A stretch of DNA of 16,919 nucleotides from Bacteroidetes bacterium UBA4416 (GCA_002390745.1 DGQK01000071.1:1-16919); one strand, 5' to 3'. Numbered from the stretch's first letter, positions 6,435-14,351 are shown. Translations and numbers: made by a program. Notes: generated by a model from the sequence alone, not told the origin.

Positions 6435-7325
6435 GTGAGAAAATTACTGAGGAAGATACTACCACAGGCCCTGATCGACGTTTACAAGCAAGGTAAAAAA
6501 CGGGCGGCAGCCAGGCAGCGCGAAGAGCTGGCGAAGAACAGCCAGGCCGTGAGTGCGGTAGATATTATAACCACTCTGCAAGGGCAAGGCATTCATGAAG
6601 GCGATGTGCTGATGGTACATTCCAGCCTGCGAAAGATAGGGCTTGTGGAAAAAGGCGCCGATACGCTTATCAACTCTTTGGTAACCACTCTGGGAAAAGA
6701 AGGTACGCTGATAATGCCCTCCTTTCCGGCCATCGGCTATAATTACGATTACCTGAAAACTAAGCCGCTGTTTGATGTGAGGCATACGCCTTCCAGAATG
6801 GGTGTGGTCACTGAAACGTTCCGGAAAAGGGCCGGAGTTCTCAGAAGCCTGCATCCCACGGATCCGGTGATCGCTTTGGGCAAAGAGGCAGCATACCTGG
6901 TGAAAGACCATTTCGGGCAGATGACGCCTTACAATGACAATAGCCCTTTTTACAGGCTCTGTGCGCTGAACGGAAAGATCCTGATGATTGGTGTGGGCCT
7001 GGAAAGCCTGACAAACCTGCATACGTTGGAAGATGCCGTCCCTGATTTTAAATACCCGGTTTACCACGACACTCTTTTTACCACGGAGCTGATCGACGCG
7101 GCAGGCAACAGGCGAACCATGCAAACCAAAGTGCATAATCCGGTGTACTCCAAAAAACGAAGGTGCAACGATCTGCTCCCGCATTTTGAAGCTGCCGGGA
7201 TCCTGAAGCGTTTCAGGCTCGGGCTGGCGGATTGCCTGCTCATCGATGCGCAAGCCATGCATGCCTGGATGCTGGAAAATTATAATAACAGGGGAATAAC
7301 CATGTACACGCCGCAGGGGCACTAA
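6435..7325 (+). CDS. AAC(3)-family N-acetyltransferase
   Basis: This 296-residue protein belongs to the aminoglycoside 3-N-acetyltransferase fold family (Antibiotic_NAT). Landmarks are GDVLMVHSSL (56-65), GTLIMPSFP (90-98), TPSRMGVVTE (118-127), SLHPTDPVIALG (138-149), NSPFYRL (169-175) and the catalytic-type His in LTNLHTLED (H196, E199). It starts with GTG immediately after the TAA of the previous gene; no Met occurs before residue 60, so GTG is needed. In a sugar cluster, the likelier substrate is the free amine of a nucleotide- or lipid-linked amino sugar, using acetyl-CoA in the cytoplasm, rather than an antibiotic. A basic 40-residue N-terminal stretch (RKLLRKILP...KKRAAARQRE) precedes the conserved domain and may contact the membrane. 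The family is firm; the role is inferred from context. Confidence 0.88.
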   Translation: MRKLLRKILPQALIDVYKQGKKRAAARQREELAKNSQAVSAVDIITTLQGQGIHEGDVLMVHSSLRKIGLVEKGADTLINSLVTTLGKEGTLIMPSFPAIGYNYDYLKTKPLFDVRHTPSRMGVVTETFRKRAGVLRSLHPTDPVIALGKEAAYLVKDHFGQMTPYNDNSPFYRLCALNGKILMIGVGLESLTNLHTLEDAVPDFKYPVYHDTLFTTELIDAAGNRRTMQTKVHNPVYSKKRRCNDLLPHFEAAGILKRFRLGLADCLLIDAQAMHAWMLENYNNRGITMYTPQGH

Positions 7326-7330
7326 AAACA

Positions 7331-8308
7331 ATGCAGATACACGTGAGCTTTGATTATGAATTGTTTTTTGGCCGCGCTTCGGGAACGGCGGAGAAGTGCA
7401 TCCTGGAACCTTCACAGCGGTTAATGGATATTGCGACGAAGCACAAGGTGCCTTTCATTTTTTTTGTAGATGCCGGTTATTTGCACCGCCTGACGCATTA
7501 TGCGCATGTGCCCGCCTACAAAGCCGATTACGAGCGGATTGCAACGCAGCTCAGGCGGCTGGTGGCCGGCGGTCATGAGATCGCCCTGCACATTCATCCG
7601 CATTGGGAAGATTCGGTAGTGGAGGACGGGCAATGGCGCGTCGATACCACGCGCTATAAGCTCGCGGATTTCAGGGAGGAAGAAGTGCTTTCCATTGTTA
7701 GCAAGTACCACCAGGCGATCAAAGATATCACGGGGAAGCCCTGCCTGTCCTATAGGGCAGGAGGATGGTGTATCCAGCCTTTCGGGCCCATTAAAAAAGC
7801 CTTGTTGCAGAATGGCATTCATACCGACAGCACTGTTTATTATCATGGCTATCATGCCTCCGCCGCTCATGCGTATGATTTCAGAAATGCGCCGGACCTT
7901 GCGGAGTGGCCCTTTGAAGATGATCCCTGCGTCGTTCAGAAAACAGGAAGCTTCAGGGAGATCCCGGTGACTCCCGATACTATTCCGCCCATGTTTTACT
8001 GGAAGCTGTACCTCAACATGAGGTCAAATCCTGCTGTATACAGGCCGGTGGGCGACGGTAGCTGGCTGGTAGACCGCAAGCGCATCTATAAACATTTTTA
8101 TACCAGCACAGATCATTTCGCCTGCTGCGACGGTTTTTTTGCTTCCCGCTTAAAGCCTGTTCTGAAAAGAACGGAAAAGGAGGGCAAAGCGCGCATGATG
8201 ATCCTGAGCCATCCCAAATCCATGGCACCGTATTCATTCTGCGCATTGGATGAATTTATTACTTTTGCCAAAGCCAGAGGCCACAGCTTTCATACGATTA
8301 CCCCGTGA
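7331..8308 (+). CDS. polysaccharide deacetylase-like protein (CE4-type)
   Basis: This 325-residue protein resembles carbohydrate esterase family 4 (NodB-type) deacetylases. It has HVSFDYELFFG at 4-14 (D8 is the expected metal or base aspartate), FIFFVDAGY at 42-50, the histidine motif LHIHPHW at 86-92 and YRAGGW at 141-146. No signal peptide is visible, so it would act in the cytoplasm on a soluble or lipid-linked precursor. Such proteins occur in exopolysaccharide loci next to FemAB-like proteins, as here. The start is ATG at 7331, five bases after the previous stop, and the end overlaps the next gene by 4 nt (GTGA). It may remove N-acetyl groups that the neighbouring acyltransferases then replace, but that order of events is my inference. 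Confidence 0.82.
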   Translation: MQIHVSFDYELFFGRASGTAEKCILEPSQRLMDIATKHKVPFIFFVDAGYLHRLTHYAHVPAYKADYERIATQLRRLVAGGHEIALHIHPHWEDSVVEDGQWRVDTTRYKLADFREEEVLSIVSKYHQAIKDITGKPCLSYRAGGWCIQPFGPIKKALLQNGIHTDSTVYYHGYHASAAHAYDFRNAPDLAEWPFEDDPCVVQKTGSFREIPVTPDTIPPMFYWKLYLNMRSNPAVYRPVGDGSWLVDRKRIYKHFYTSTDHFACCDGFFASRLKPVLKRTEKEGKARMMILSHPKSMAPYSFCALDEFITFAKARGHSFHTITP

Positions 8309-9210
8309 GTAAGATCCGACATATCAGCCATTCAGAGATCGACAGAATGAAGTGGGATCACACCATCCTTTCTTCGGAATACCCGCTGGTATTTGCGCAG
8401 TCCTTTTACCTGGACGCAACATTTCCAGGCTGGGAAGCCCTGGTCATCGGGGATTACGATTCCGTATTCCCGCTCACACAAAAGGAAAAGCTGGGCATCC
8501 CGTATTTGCATCAGCCTTCGTTCACGCCTCAGCTGGGTGTCTACGGAACCGTCGACGCGGGTATCGAACAAGCATTTTATGAGTACATCACCTCACATTA
8601 CAAGCTGATTGAAATAGAGCTGAATGCTTCCAATACCCTGCAAAGCAAAGACCATGTGCCCAGGCAGACCTTCATCATCGATTATAAGAACGGCTACAAG
8701 CTCAACCAGAATACCAAACGTAATGTGGCGAAAGCGGCAGATCATCATCTGGTCTTTGAGCAAATTCCCGAACCGGAGATCCTGGCCTTATCGCAGCAAT
8801 ACCTCAATCCGTTTCTGAAAAAACAACTGAGGCTTTCTCCTGTGGTCATTGGCCGTTTTGATAAATTGCTGGAGTCGGCGATGGCTGCGGGCACGCTGTA
8901 TTCGTTCAGGGTAACAGACCCCGGAAAAAAACTGCTGGCCATTGCGCATTTTATCAGTAATGGGAAACATACGGTATACCTTAAAGGCATTAACTTTGAT
9001 AAGGAAGTGAGCCTGGGAAGCATGCATTTGCTCAACAGCTCGGCGATCCGGTTCTTTTCCGATAAAACACAGCTTTTTGATTTCGGTGGCGGCATGAAGG
9101 AAAGTCTGGCCAATTTCTACAAAGGCTTTGGCGCAGTGGCCCTGCCATACCGTTCGTTGAGCTATAACCGGCTGCCCTGGCTGGTCAAGGTTTTAAAAAA
9201 GCTTTCGTGA
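8305..9210 (+). CDS. second FemAB-like GNAT protein
   Basis: This 301-residue protein has the FemAB/GNAT layout: an N-terminal half with PLVFAQSFYLDATFPGWEALV (27-47, which includes the conserved Trp) and HQPSFTPQLGVYG (69-81), then KLNQNTKRNVAKA (132-144), LLAIAHFIS...KHTVYLKGIN (210-230), and the closing motif FDFGGGMKESLANFYKGFG (258-276). The last motif is strikingly parallel to the one in the acyltransferase starting at 5472, but the rest of the two proteins differs greatly, so they are not recent duplicates. The start is GTG at 8305, overlapping the previous stop by 4 nt. It is expected to transfer an acyl or aminoacyl group to an amino sugar in the polysaccharide pathway; the substrate is unknown. 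Confidence 0.75.
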   Translation: MSKIRHISHSEIDRMKWDHTILSSEYPLVFAQSFYLDATFPGWEALVIGDYDSVFPLTQKEKLGIPYLHQPSFTPQLGVYGTVDAGIEQAFYEYITSHYKLIEIELNASNTLQSKDHVPRQTFIIDYKNGYKLNQNTKRNVAKAADHHLVFEQIPEPEILALSQQYLNPFLKKQLRLSPVVIGRFDKLLESAMAAGTLYSFRVTDPGKKLLAIAHFISNGKHTVYLKGINFDKEVSLGSMHLLNSSAIRFFSDKTQLFDFGGGMKESLANFYKGFGAVALPYRSLSYNRLPWLVKVLKKLS

Positions 9211-9224
9211 ATCCGTTTAATTAA

Positions 9225-9293
9225 ATGAGTAGATTTATCCTGTTAAATAAAAAGAAGACCGGCCAGGAAATTAAGCCCAAAAGTATAAATTGA
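9225..9293 (+). CDS. 22-residue mini-ORF, coupled or remnant
   Basis: ATG at 9225 opens a 22-codon frame (starts MSRFILLNKKK, ends PKSIN) closed by TGA at 9291-9293. It lies in the 80-120-base gap before the second deacetylase-like gene. Its stop overlaps a TTG (9290) that is in frame with that gene, a TTGA arrangement like the true overlaps elsewhere in this operon. It could be a leader peptide, the surviving start of a lost gene, or chance. I do not recognise it with confidence. Confidence 0.25.
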   Translation: MSRFILLNKKKTGQEIKPKSIN

Positions 9294-9331
9294 ATTCTCT
9301 CCACAGCGTGGAGAAAATTCAAAAAACGCGC

Positions 9332-10138
9332 ATGAAAGCCATTGTTTCTCACGATATCGACCACTTAACCCTTTCGGAGCATTACCTGAGGGACCTGATC
9401 GTTCCTAAGTTTTTTGTGAGAAGCCACATCGAATTATTCTCCGGTAAGATCTCCCTGAAGGAGTTTGGGAACAGGATAGGAGATGTCTTTAAGGATAAAT
9501 GGCAGCACCTCGAAGCGCTTCATCGCTTCAACCAAGCGCATGGAGTTCCTACGACGTATTTTATCGGTGTGTGCCGGGGAGAAGGTTTGTCCTATTCCAA
9601 AGCGCAATCGGCCTACTGGATTCATAAGCTCCAGGATTTGGGCTGCGATGTCGGACCTCACAGCATCGCCTTCGAAAATGCGGGAGATATTGAGAAAGAA
9701 TATGCCCTGTTTAAAGAGCTCTCTGCTCAGCAGAGCTTTGGCACACGGATGCATTATATCCGCACCAATGAGCACACGCACGCCAACATGGCCAAAGCGG
9801 GTTATGCATTCGACAGCAGCGAAATGGATTATAAGGCTCCCTATAAGATCGGCACTATGTGGGAATTTCCATTCCAGGTAATGGATTCCTATATTATTGA
9901 AAAACCGAAGCAATGGCAGAGCAAGGATTTTTCCCAAAGCTGCGATGCCACAAAGCGTATCATTGATAAAAGCCTCGACCTTGGCCTTCCTTACCTGGGT
10001 ATCGATTTCCACGACCGTTATTTTTCCGATAGCCATAAAACCTGGAAAGACTGGTACATGTGGCTGATCGAATACCTCAGATCCGGAAACATCGATTTCG
10101 TTAATTTCAAAACCGCTATCCGGGAATTAGAATCGTAA
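9332..10138 (+). CDS. polysaccharide deacetylase-like protein (HDID type)
   Basis: This protein, 268 residues from ATG 9332, is a distant NodB/CE4-like protein. AIVSHDIDHL (3-12) carries the paired aspartates, THDVDHL-like, at the very N-terminus. VPTTYFIGV (72-80), DVGPHS (106-111), RMHYIR (139-144), WEFPFQV (177-183) and GIDFHDRYF (223-231) follow in the order expected of a metal-dependent deacetylase barrel. There is no signal peptide, so it is probably cytoplasmic. I prefer ATG 9332 because the conserved motif starts right after it. A TTG at 9290 would add 14 poorly protein-like residues and overlap the mini-ORF stop. It is the second deacetylase-like gene of the cluster, next to a FemAB-like gene, and only one base separates its stop from the following gene. 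The activity is inferred from fold motifs only. Confidence 0.75.
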   Translation: MKAIVSHDIDHLTLSEHYLRDLIVPKFFVRSHIELFSGKISLKEFGNRIGDVFKDKWQHLEALHRFNQAHGVPTTYFIGVCRGEGLSYSKAQSAYWIHKLQDLGCDVGPHSIAFENAGDIEKEYALFKELSAQQSFGTRMHYIRTNEHTHANMAKAGYAFDSSEMDYKAPYKIGTMWEFPFQVMDSYIIEKPKQWQSKDFSQSCDATKRIIDKSLDLGLPYLGIDFHDRYFSDSHKTWKDWYMWLIEYLRSGNIDFVNFKTAIRELES

Positions 10139-10139
10139 T

Positions 10140-11150
10140 TTGAAAACCGTTTCCATAGTCATTCCCTGCCTCAACGAGAAGAATTATATTCTTCGATGCC
10201 TGCAATCCATTGCCGCCCAATCTTACCCGGCAGAGCTCATCAGCACCTATGTGTGCGATGGGATGAGTGATGACGGCACCCGGGAGCTGATCAGGGATTT
10301 TTCCAAAGCGCATCCTCAGTTTACCTTGCTGGATAATATCCGGAAGACCACGCCTTTTGCGTTGAATCTTGGTATCAGGGCCTCAGCCGCAGAGATCGTC
10401 ATTATCCTGGGCGCGCATTCCGAGCTTGACCCCGGTTTTGTCGGGAAGAGCGTCGAATCCTTTGAGATCGATCCGGCGGTCATGTGCACCGGCGGCGTCC
10501 TCGAAAACGTCTATGAAAATGAAACGTCGCGGATGATCGGGGCAGCCATGTCTTCCTCCTTCGGTGTAGGCAATGCGCATTTCCGCACCGGCAATAAAAG
10601 CGGTTTTGTGGATACCGTGGCCTTTGGAGCGTATAAACGGGAGATCTTTGATAAAGTCGGACTCTTCGATGAGGAGCTGATCCGCAACCAGGACGATGAG
10701 TTTAATTTCCGTATCACCAATGCCGGATATAAGATCTACCTCAACCATGAGATCAGATGCCGTTATTTTGTCAGGGCCTCTTTCCGCAAACTGTACCGCC
10801 AATACTATCAGTACGGCTATTGGAAAGTGTTTGTGAATAAGAAGCACAAAACCATTACCACCGTACGTCAGCTCATACCCATGTGCTTTGTGTTGTACCT
10901 CATCTTACTGGTATTAAGTGTTTTTACGTGTAAGCCCGTTTTCCTGGCCATGAGTACGTTCGGCGTGTTGTACCTGTTGTTGGCTCTGGTATTCGCGGCT
11001 CGCAGCGCTTCGTCCTTCGGGGCAATTTTTGGTGTAGCATTCACATTTTTTATTTTGCATTTCAGTTATGGGCTCGGCTATTTAAAAGGTATATTTGACT
11101 TTTTTATATTGGGTAAAGCCATTAAAAAACAGGAGTCCTTATCGCGTTAA
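10140..11150 (+). CDS. GT2-family glycosyltransferase with C-terminal membrane segments (ExoA-like)
   Basis: This is an inverting GT-A glycosyltransferase of 336 residues. The N-terminal domain shows VSIVIPCLNEKNYI (4-17), CDGMSDDGTRELI (39-51), ALNLGIRAS (74-82), the GAHSELDPGF segment (91-100) in the DxD position, DTVAFGAYKREIFDKVGLFDEE (158-179), NQDDEFNFR (183-191) and the acceptor-side YRQYYQYGYWK (219-229). Three hydrophobic segments follow (about 247-262, 266-287 and 294-315), so it is anchored in the inner membrane, as in ExoA-type succinoglycan transferases. It starts with TTG at 10140, one base after the previous stop, and ends three bases before the ligase gene. It probably extends the lipid-linked repeat unit; the sugar is unknown. 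Confidence 0.9.
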   Translation: MKTVSIVIPCLNEKNYILRCLQSIAAQSYPAELISTYVCDGMSDDGTRELIRDFSKAHPQFTLLDNIRKTTPFALNLGIRASAAEIVIILGAHSELDPGFVGKSVESFEIDPAVMCTGGVLENVYENETSRMIGAAMSSSFGVGNAHFRTGNKSGFVDTVAFGAYKREIFDKVGLFDEELIRNQDDEFNFRITNAGYKIYLNHEIRCRYFVRASFRKLYRQYYQYGYWKVFVNKKHKTITTVRQLIPMCFVLYLILLVLSVFTCKPVFLAMSTFGVLYLLLALVFAARSASSFGAIFGVAFTFFILHFSYGLGYLKGIFDFFILGKAIKKQESLSR

Positions 11151-11153
11151 ACC

Positions 11154-12404
11154 ATGTTAGCAAAAGCAAGAGCCCTCTATTCCTCGATCGGTTATAACTT
11201 TCCGGCCCTCATCGCCTTTTTGCTGCCATTCGGGATTAACTACGCGCCGATCTTTATTGCCTGGACGGTTTGCTATTTATTTCTCGGCAGCCCGGCACAA
11301 GGCTTTAAAAATGTATTTCGCTATTTCTGGAGCTATATCCTGCTTGGCTTTTTCTTCCTGCATGCAGCCGCTTACTGGTTTTCCGAAAACAAACACGAAG
11401 CGCTGGTAAGCATTGAGGGCAAAATGAGCTTCTTCGCCTTTCCGCTCCTGTTATTCTGCATCAGCTACGATGCCCTGAAAGTCAAAAAGATCGTAACCGC
11501 TTTTGTGAGCGGTTGCTTTATATCGGTGATGATCTGCCTGTTCAGGGCCGCCGGTCTGTATTTCGTGAAAGGCGAGAATGCCTTCTTTTATTCCGATTTT
11601 TCGTACTTCCTTCACCCGAGCTACCTGGCGATGTACCTTACCCTGGCGCAGCTGGTGGTGATGCTGTTTTACAAAGACTGGCTCTCGCATATCAAAAACC
11701 TTGATTCCAAGATCTGCTTTATCACGGCGCTGAATGTTACAGGCATCTTTCTGAGCTCTTCCAAAATGGGCTTTTTGGCGGCGCTGCTGATCTTACCGGC
11801 CACCTTTGCGGTGATCTTGTTCAGCCGTGGCTATAAAAAAACCATCGCCGCTTTGGTCGTATCATTAGTGCTGGGCTTGTTCGTAGCGTACAAAATAGCG
11901 CCTTCTCCTTTCGAAAGGATCAAAGTCGCCTTGTCAGTTACGGCCTCTTCGCAAACAATTGATAAAACCGCGAGCGAAAGCACGGCCGTACGTATCCTTA
12001 TCTGGGAGCAGGCTGTGAAGATCATCAGGCAGCACCTCGTTTTTGGAATTACGCCGGGAGATACCAACGATGCCCTGTACAAAGCCTACGAGGAGAATGG
12101 GCTGACCGGGGCGCTGGCCAAACGGCTGAATGCCCATAACCAATACCTGCAAACCTTCATCGGCACAGGGATCGTCGGTTTTGCGCTGCTCTGCCTCATG
12201 ACGATTGGCTGCATCGTGATAGGCTTTGTCAAAAAGAATTACATCCTGGCCCTGTTCAGCATCCTCATTGTGCTGAATTTCCTGGTAGAGTCCATGCTGC
12301 AAACCCAGGCAGGAATTGTGTTCTTTGTGTTGTTCCTCTGCCTCTTTCTGCAATACAACCTCGTCGGGCTTAACGAAAATAAGGCAGAAGCGGAACTTCC
12401 GTAA
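11154..12404 (+). CDS. O-antigen ligase/polymerase-like membrane protein
   Basis: This polytopic inner-membrane protein of 416 residues has about ten hydrophobic segments. It has the layout of the O-antigen ligase/Wzy_C family: PFGIN in the first segment (25-29), FLHPSYLAMY (152-161), LSSSKMG (200-206), then a large periplasmic loop (about 247-335) with AVRILIWEQAVKII (278-291), FGITPGD (297-303) and NAHNQYLQTFIGTG (326-339). The VESMLQTQAG segment (378-387) precedes the last helix. The Arg in the loop and the H in NAHNQ are the kind of residues implicated in catalysis in WaaL and Wzy. It would act on the periplasmic face, either polymerising undecaprenyl-linked units or ligating the finished chain to an acceptor. 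The two roles cannot be told apart from sequence alone. Confidence 0.85.
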   Translation: MLAKARALYSSIGYNFPALIAFLLPFGINYAPIFIAWTVCYLFLGSPAQGFKNVFRYFWSYILLGFFFLHAAAYWFSENKHEALVSIEGKMSFFAFPLLLFCISYDALKVKKIVTAFVSGCFISVMICLFRAAGLYFVKGENAFFYSDFSYFLHPSYLAMYLTLAQLVVMLFYKDWLSHIKNLDSKICFITALNVTGIFLSSSKMGFLAALLILPATFAVILFSRGYKKTIAALVVSLVLGLFVAYKIAPSPFERIKVALSVTASSQTIDKTASESTAVRILIWEQAVKIIRQHLVFGITPGDTNDALYKAYEENGLTGALAKRLNAHNQYLQTFIGTGIVGFALLCLMTIGCIVIGFVKKNYILALFSILIVLNFLVESMLQTQAGIVFFVLFLCLFLQYNLVGLNENKAEAELP

Positions 12405-12459
12405 CTCGCTAAACTTTCTTATTTTCGGTGCGAATTAATCCTATCCAAACCCATCACGA

Positions 12460-13665
12460 ATGATCCCGTTTTCTCCACCGCGCATCGACGATAAAATTAT
12501 TAACGAAGTAACGGCTGCCCTGCGCTCCGGCTGGATCACCACAGGCCCGCGCACCAAGGAATTTGAGAAAAGGCTCAGCGCTTACTGCGGGAATAAAAAT
12601 ACGATCTGCCTCAGTTCGGCAACGGCTGGCCTGGAGATCATGCTGCGTTGGTTCGGAGTAGGGGAGGGCGATGAGGTGATTCTTCCGGCCTATACCTATT
12701 CGGCAACCGCTAATGTGGTGATGCACGTAGGGGCAAAGCCTGTGTTCGTGGATGTGAATGCCGATGATTTCAACATCAACGTTTCCGAAATAGAGAAGGC
12801 CATCAACGGACACACCAAAGTGATCATGCCGGTTGATTTTGCAGGCTTTCCCTGCGATTACGACGAGATCAACGCGCTTGCAAAAAAACACGCCGGCCTG
12901 TTCAGGCCAAAGACGGAGCGCCAGCAGCAATTGGGGCGCATCCTTGTCCTGTCTGATTCGGCGCATTCCTTTGGCGCCTGCTATAAAGGAAAAAAATGCG
13001 GCTCACTGACCGACGTTTCTGTGTTTTCCTTTCATGCCGTGAAAAACCTGACCACAGCTGAAGGAGGCTCTGTGGCGCTTAACCTGCCGGAGCCGTTTGA
13101 TAATGAGGAAGTATACAAATACCTGTGCATGTATACGCTGCACGGGCAAAACAAAGATGCCCTGGCCAAAACGCAGAAAGGCAACTGGAAGTACGATATT
13201 GTAGAGGCAGGTTATAAATGCAACATGACGGATGTTGCCGCAGCAATTGGCTTGGTGGAGCTCGACCGCTACGACAATGACACACAGTTGAAACGGAAAC
13301 GCATTTTTCAGTTGTACAATGAGGGCTTCAAAAACGACAGCCGCTTTCAGCTTCCGGTGCACGAAACGGAATACAAAAACGGCTGTTATCACCTTTATCC
13401 CTTAAGGATCGTGGGAATCACGGAGCAGGAGCGGGATGCTATTATCAAAGAAATCTTCGAGAGCGAGGTGTCCGTGAACGTGCATTTTATTCCGGTGCCG
13501 ATGATGTCTTTCTATAAAAAGCAGGGATACGATATCGCACATTATCCGGTAACCTACGATAACTTCAGTCGCGAGATCTCACTGCCGGTGTATTACGATC
13601 TTACGGAAGAGCAGGTGAAAACAGTGATAGATGCCGTGATCCTGGCACTTGACAAAGTACATTGA
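12460..13665 (+). CDS. DegT/DnrJ/EryC1/StrS-family sugar aminotransferase
   Basis: This is a PLP-dependent aminotransferase of 401 residues that aminates a keto-nucleotide sugar. Typical features are SGWITTGPRTKEFE (23-36), SSATAGLEIML (52-62), ILPAYTYSATAN (74-85), GAKPVFVDV (91-99), the PLP-contacting aspartate and neighbours in LSDSAHSFGA (D166), and the Schiff-base lysine in FSFHAVKNLTTAEGG (K195). The GYKCNMTDVAAAIG segment and the VNVHFIPVPM motif further on are also family hallmarks. All catalytic residues are present. The start is ATG, 55 bases after the ligase stop, and the end overlaps the sugar transferase by 4 nt (TTGA). It is an expected source of amino sugars for the acyltransferases and for the initiating transferase, in line with GDP-perosamine or UDP-bacillosamine-type pathways, though the substrate is not determinable here. 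Confidence 0.92.
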   Translation: MIPFSPPRIDDKIINEVTAALRSGWITTGPRTKEFEKRLSAYCGNKNTICLSSATAGLEIMLRWFGVGEGDEVILPAYTYSATANVVMHVGAKPVFVDVNADDFNINVSEIEKAINGHTKVIMPVDFAGFPCDYDEINALAKKHAGLFRPKTERQQQLGRILVLSDSAHSFGACYKGKKCGSLTDVSVFSFHAVKNLTTAEGGSVALNLPEPFDNEEVYKYLCMYTLHGQNKDALAKTQKGNWKYDIVEAGYKCNMTDVAAAIGLVELDRYDNDTQLKRKRIFQLYNEGFKNDSRFQLPVHETEYKNGCYHLYPLRIVGITEQERDAIIKEIFESEVSVNVHFIPVPMMSFYKKQGYDIAHYPVTYDNFSREISLPVYYDLTEEQVKTVIDAVILALDKVH

Positions 13666-14252
13666 TAAAGCGGATGTTTGATATCGCATGTGCGTTCATA
13701 GGGATCACGATTCTTATGCCAGTCTTCCTATGCATAAGCCTTGCGGTTATCATCAACAGCGGCTTCCCGGTGTTTTACCTGCAAAGCCGCGTCGGGAAAA
13801 ATAACCGCGATTTTAAATTGTTTAAATTCCGGACCATGCATAGCGGCGCCGATAAAAAAGGGCTGCTTACGGTTGGCGGACGCGATCCCCGCATTACAGC
13901 GGTTGGTTATTACCTGCGCAAATACAAGCTCGATGAGCTGCCGCAGCTGTTCAATGTGCTCATCGGAAATATGAGCCTCGTGGGACCTAGGCCGGAAGTC
14001 CGGAAATACGTAGAGCTGTACAGCGACGAACAGAAAAAAGTACTGCTGGTGAAGCCCGGAATTACAGACCCTGCCTCGCTGAAGTTCATTCATGAGAACG
14101 ACCTGCTGGCGGCTTCTCCCGATCCGGAGAAAACTTACATTGAAGAGATCATGCCCGAAAAACTGGCCATCAACAGGGAGTACATTCAGCATCATGGTTT
14201 GGGGATGGACCTGAGGATCATCTTTGCCACCCTGAAAAAGATCGTTTCTTAA
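13662..14252 (+). CDS. initiating sugar-1-phosphate transferase (monotopic PGT)
   Basis: This 196-residue protein has only the catalytic core of the bacterial sugar transferase family (PglC/WcaJ C-terminal type), without the extra membrane domain of WcaJ. One hydrophobic re-entrant segment (about 10-32) is followed by QSRVGKNNRDFKLFKFRTM (41-59), the catalytic DE pair in LDELPQLFNVL (D91, E92), MSLVGPRPE (104-112) and the KPGITDPASL segment. It moves a sugar phosphate from a UDP-sugar to undecaprenyl phosphate, the first membrane step of the pathway. It starts with TTG at 13662, overlapping the aminotransferase stop; ATG at 13674 would lose the conserved basic KR before FD. The short PglC-like form and the adjacent aminotransferase suggest an amino sugar donor such as a bacillosamine-like sugar. 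Confidence 0.92.
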   Translation: MIKRMFDIACAFIGITILMPVFLCISLAVIINSGFPVFYLQSRVGKNNRDFKLFKFRTMHSGADKKGLLTVGGRDPRITAVGYYLRKYKLDELPQLFNVLIGNMSLVGPRPEVRKYVELYSDEQKKVLLVKPGITDPASLKFIHENDLLAASPDPEKTYIEEIMPEKLAINREYIQHHGLGMDLRIIFATLKKIVS

Positions 14253-14322
14253 GTCCCTGCTGTCTTAATATTTATTGGCTGTTTTGTTTATAACAAATCT
14301 ACCAACTGAGCCAAAGCCTTTT

Positions 14323-14330
14323 TATATTTA
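14323..14330 (+). promoter_or_regulatory. candidate -7 box upstream of the Skp-like gene
   Basis: TATATTTA fits TAnnTTT(G/A) and lies 21 bases before the ATG at 14352. No good TTG is found at the -33 distance. The 99-base gap after the sugar transferase gene, with this box in it, suggests a new transcription unit. Confidence 0.35.
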
Positions 14331-14351
14331 CCGTGTAAAACCAACTAGTTT

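Noticed and set aside
6435..7325. Aminoglycoside resistance gene
   Set aside because: The AAC(3) fold is present, but the position inside a sugar-modification operon makes a sugar amine the likelier substrate. Resistance cannot be claimed from sequence.
6459..7415. 318-codon open frame on the - strand
   Set aside because: It lies antisense to the AAC(3)-family gene, whose motifs are clear. The antisense peptide is rich in His, Gln, Arg and Pro and has no recognisable domain.
9434..10036. 200-codon open frame on the - strand
   Set aside because: It is antisense to the second deacetylase-like gene, which carries conserved motifs in the right order.
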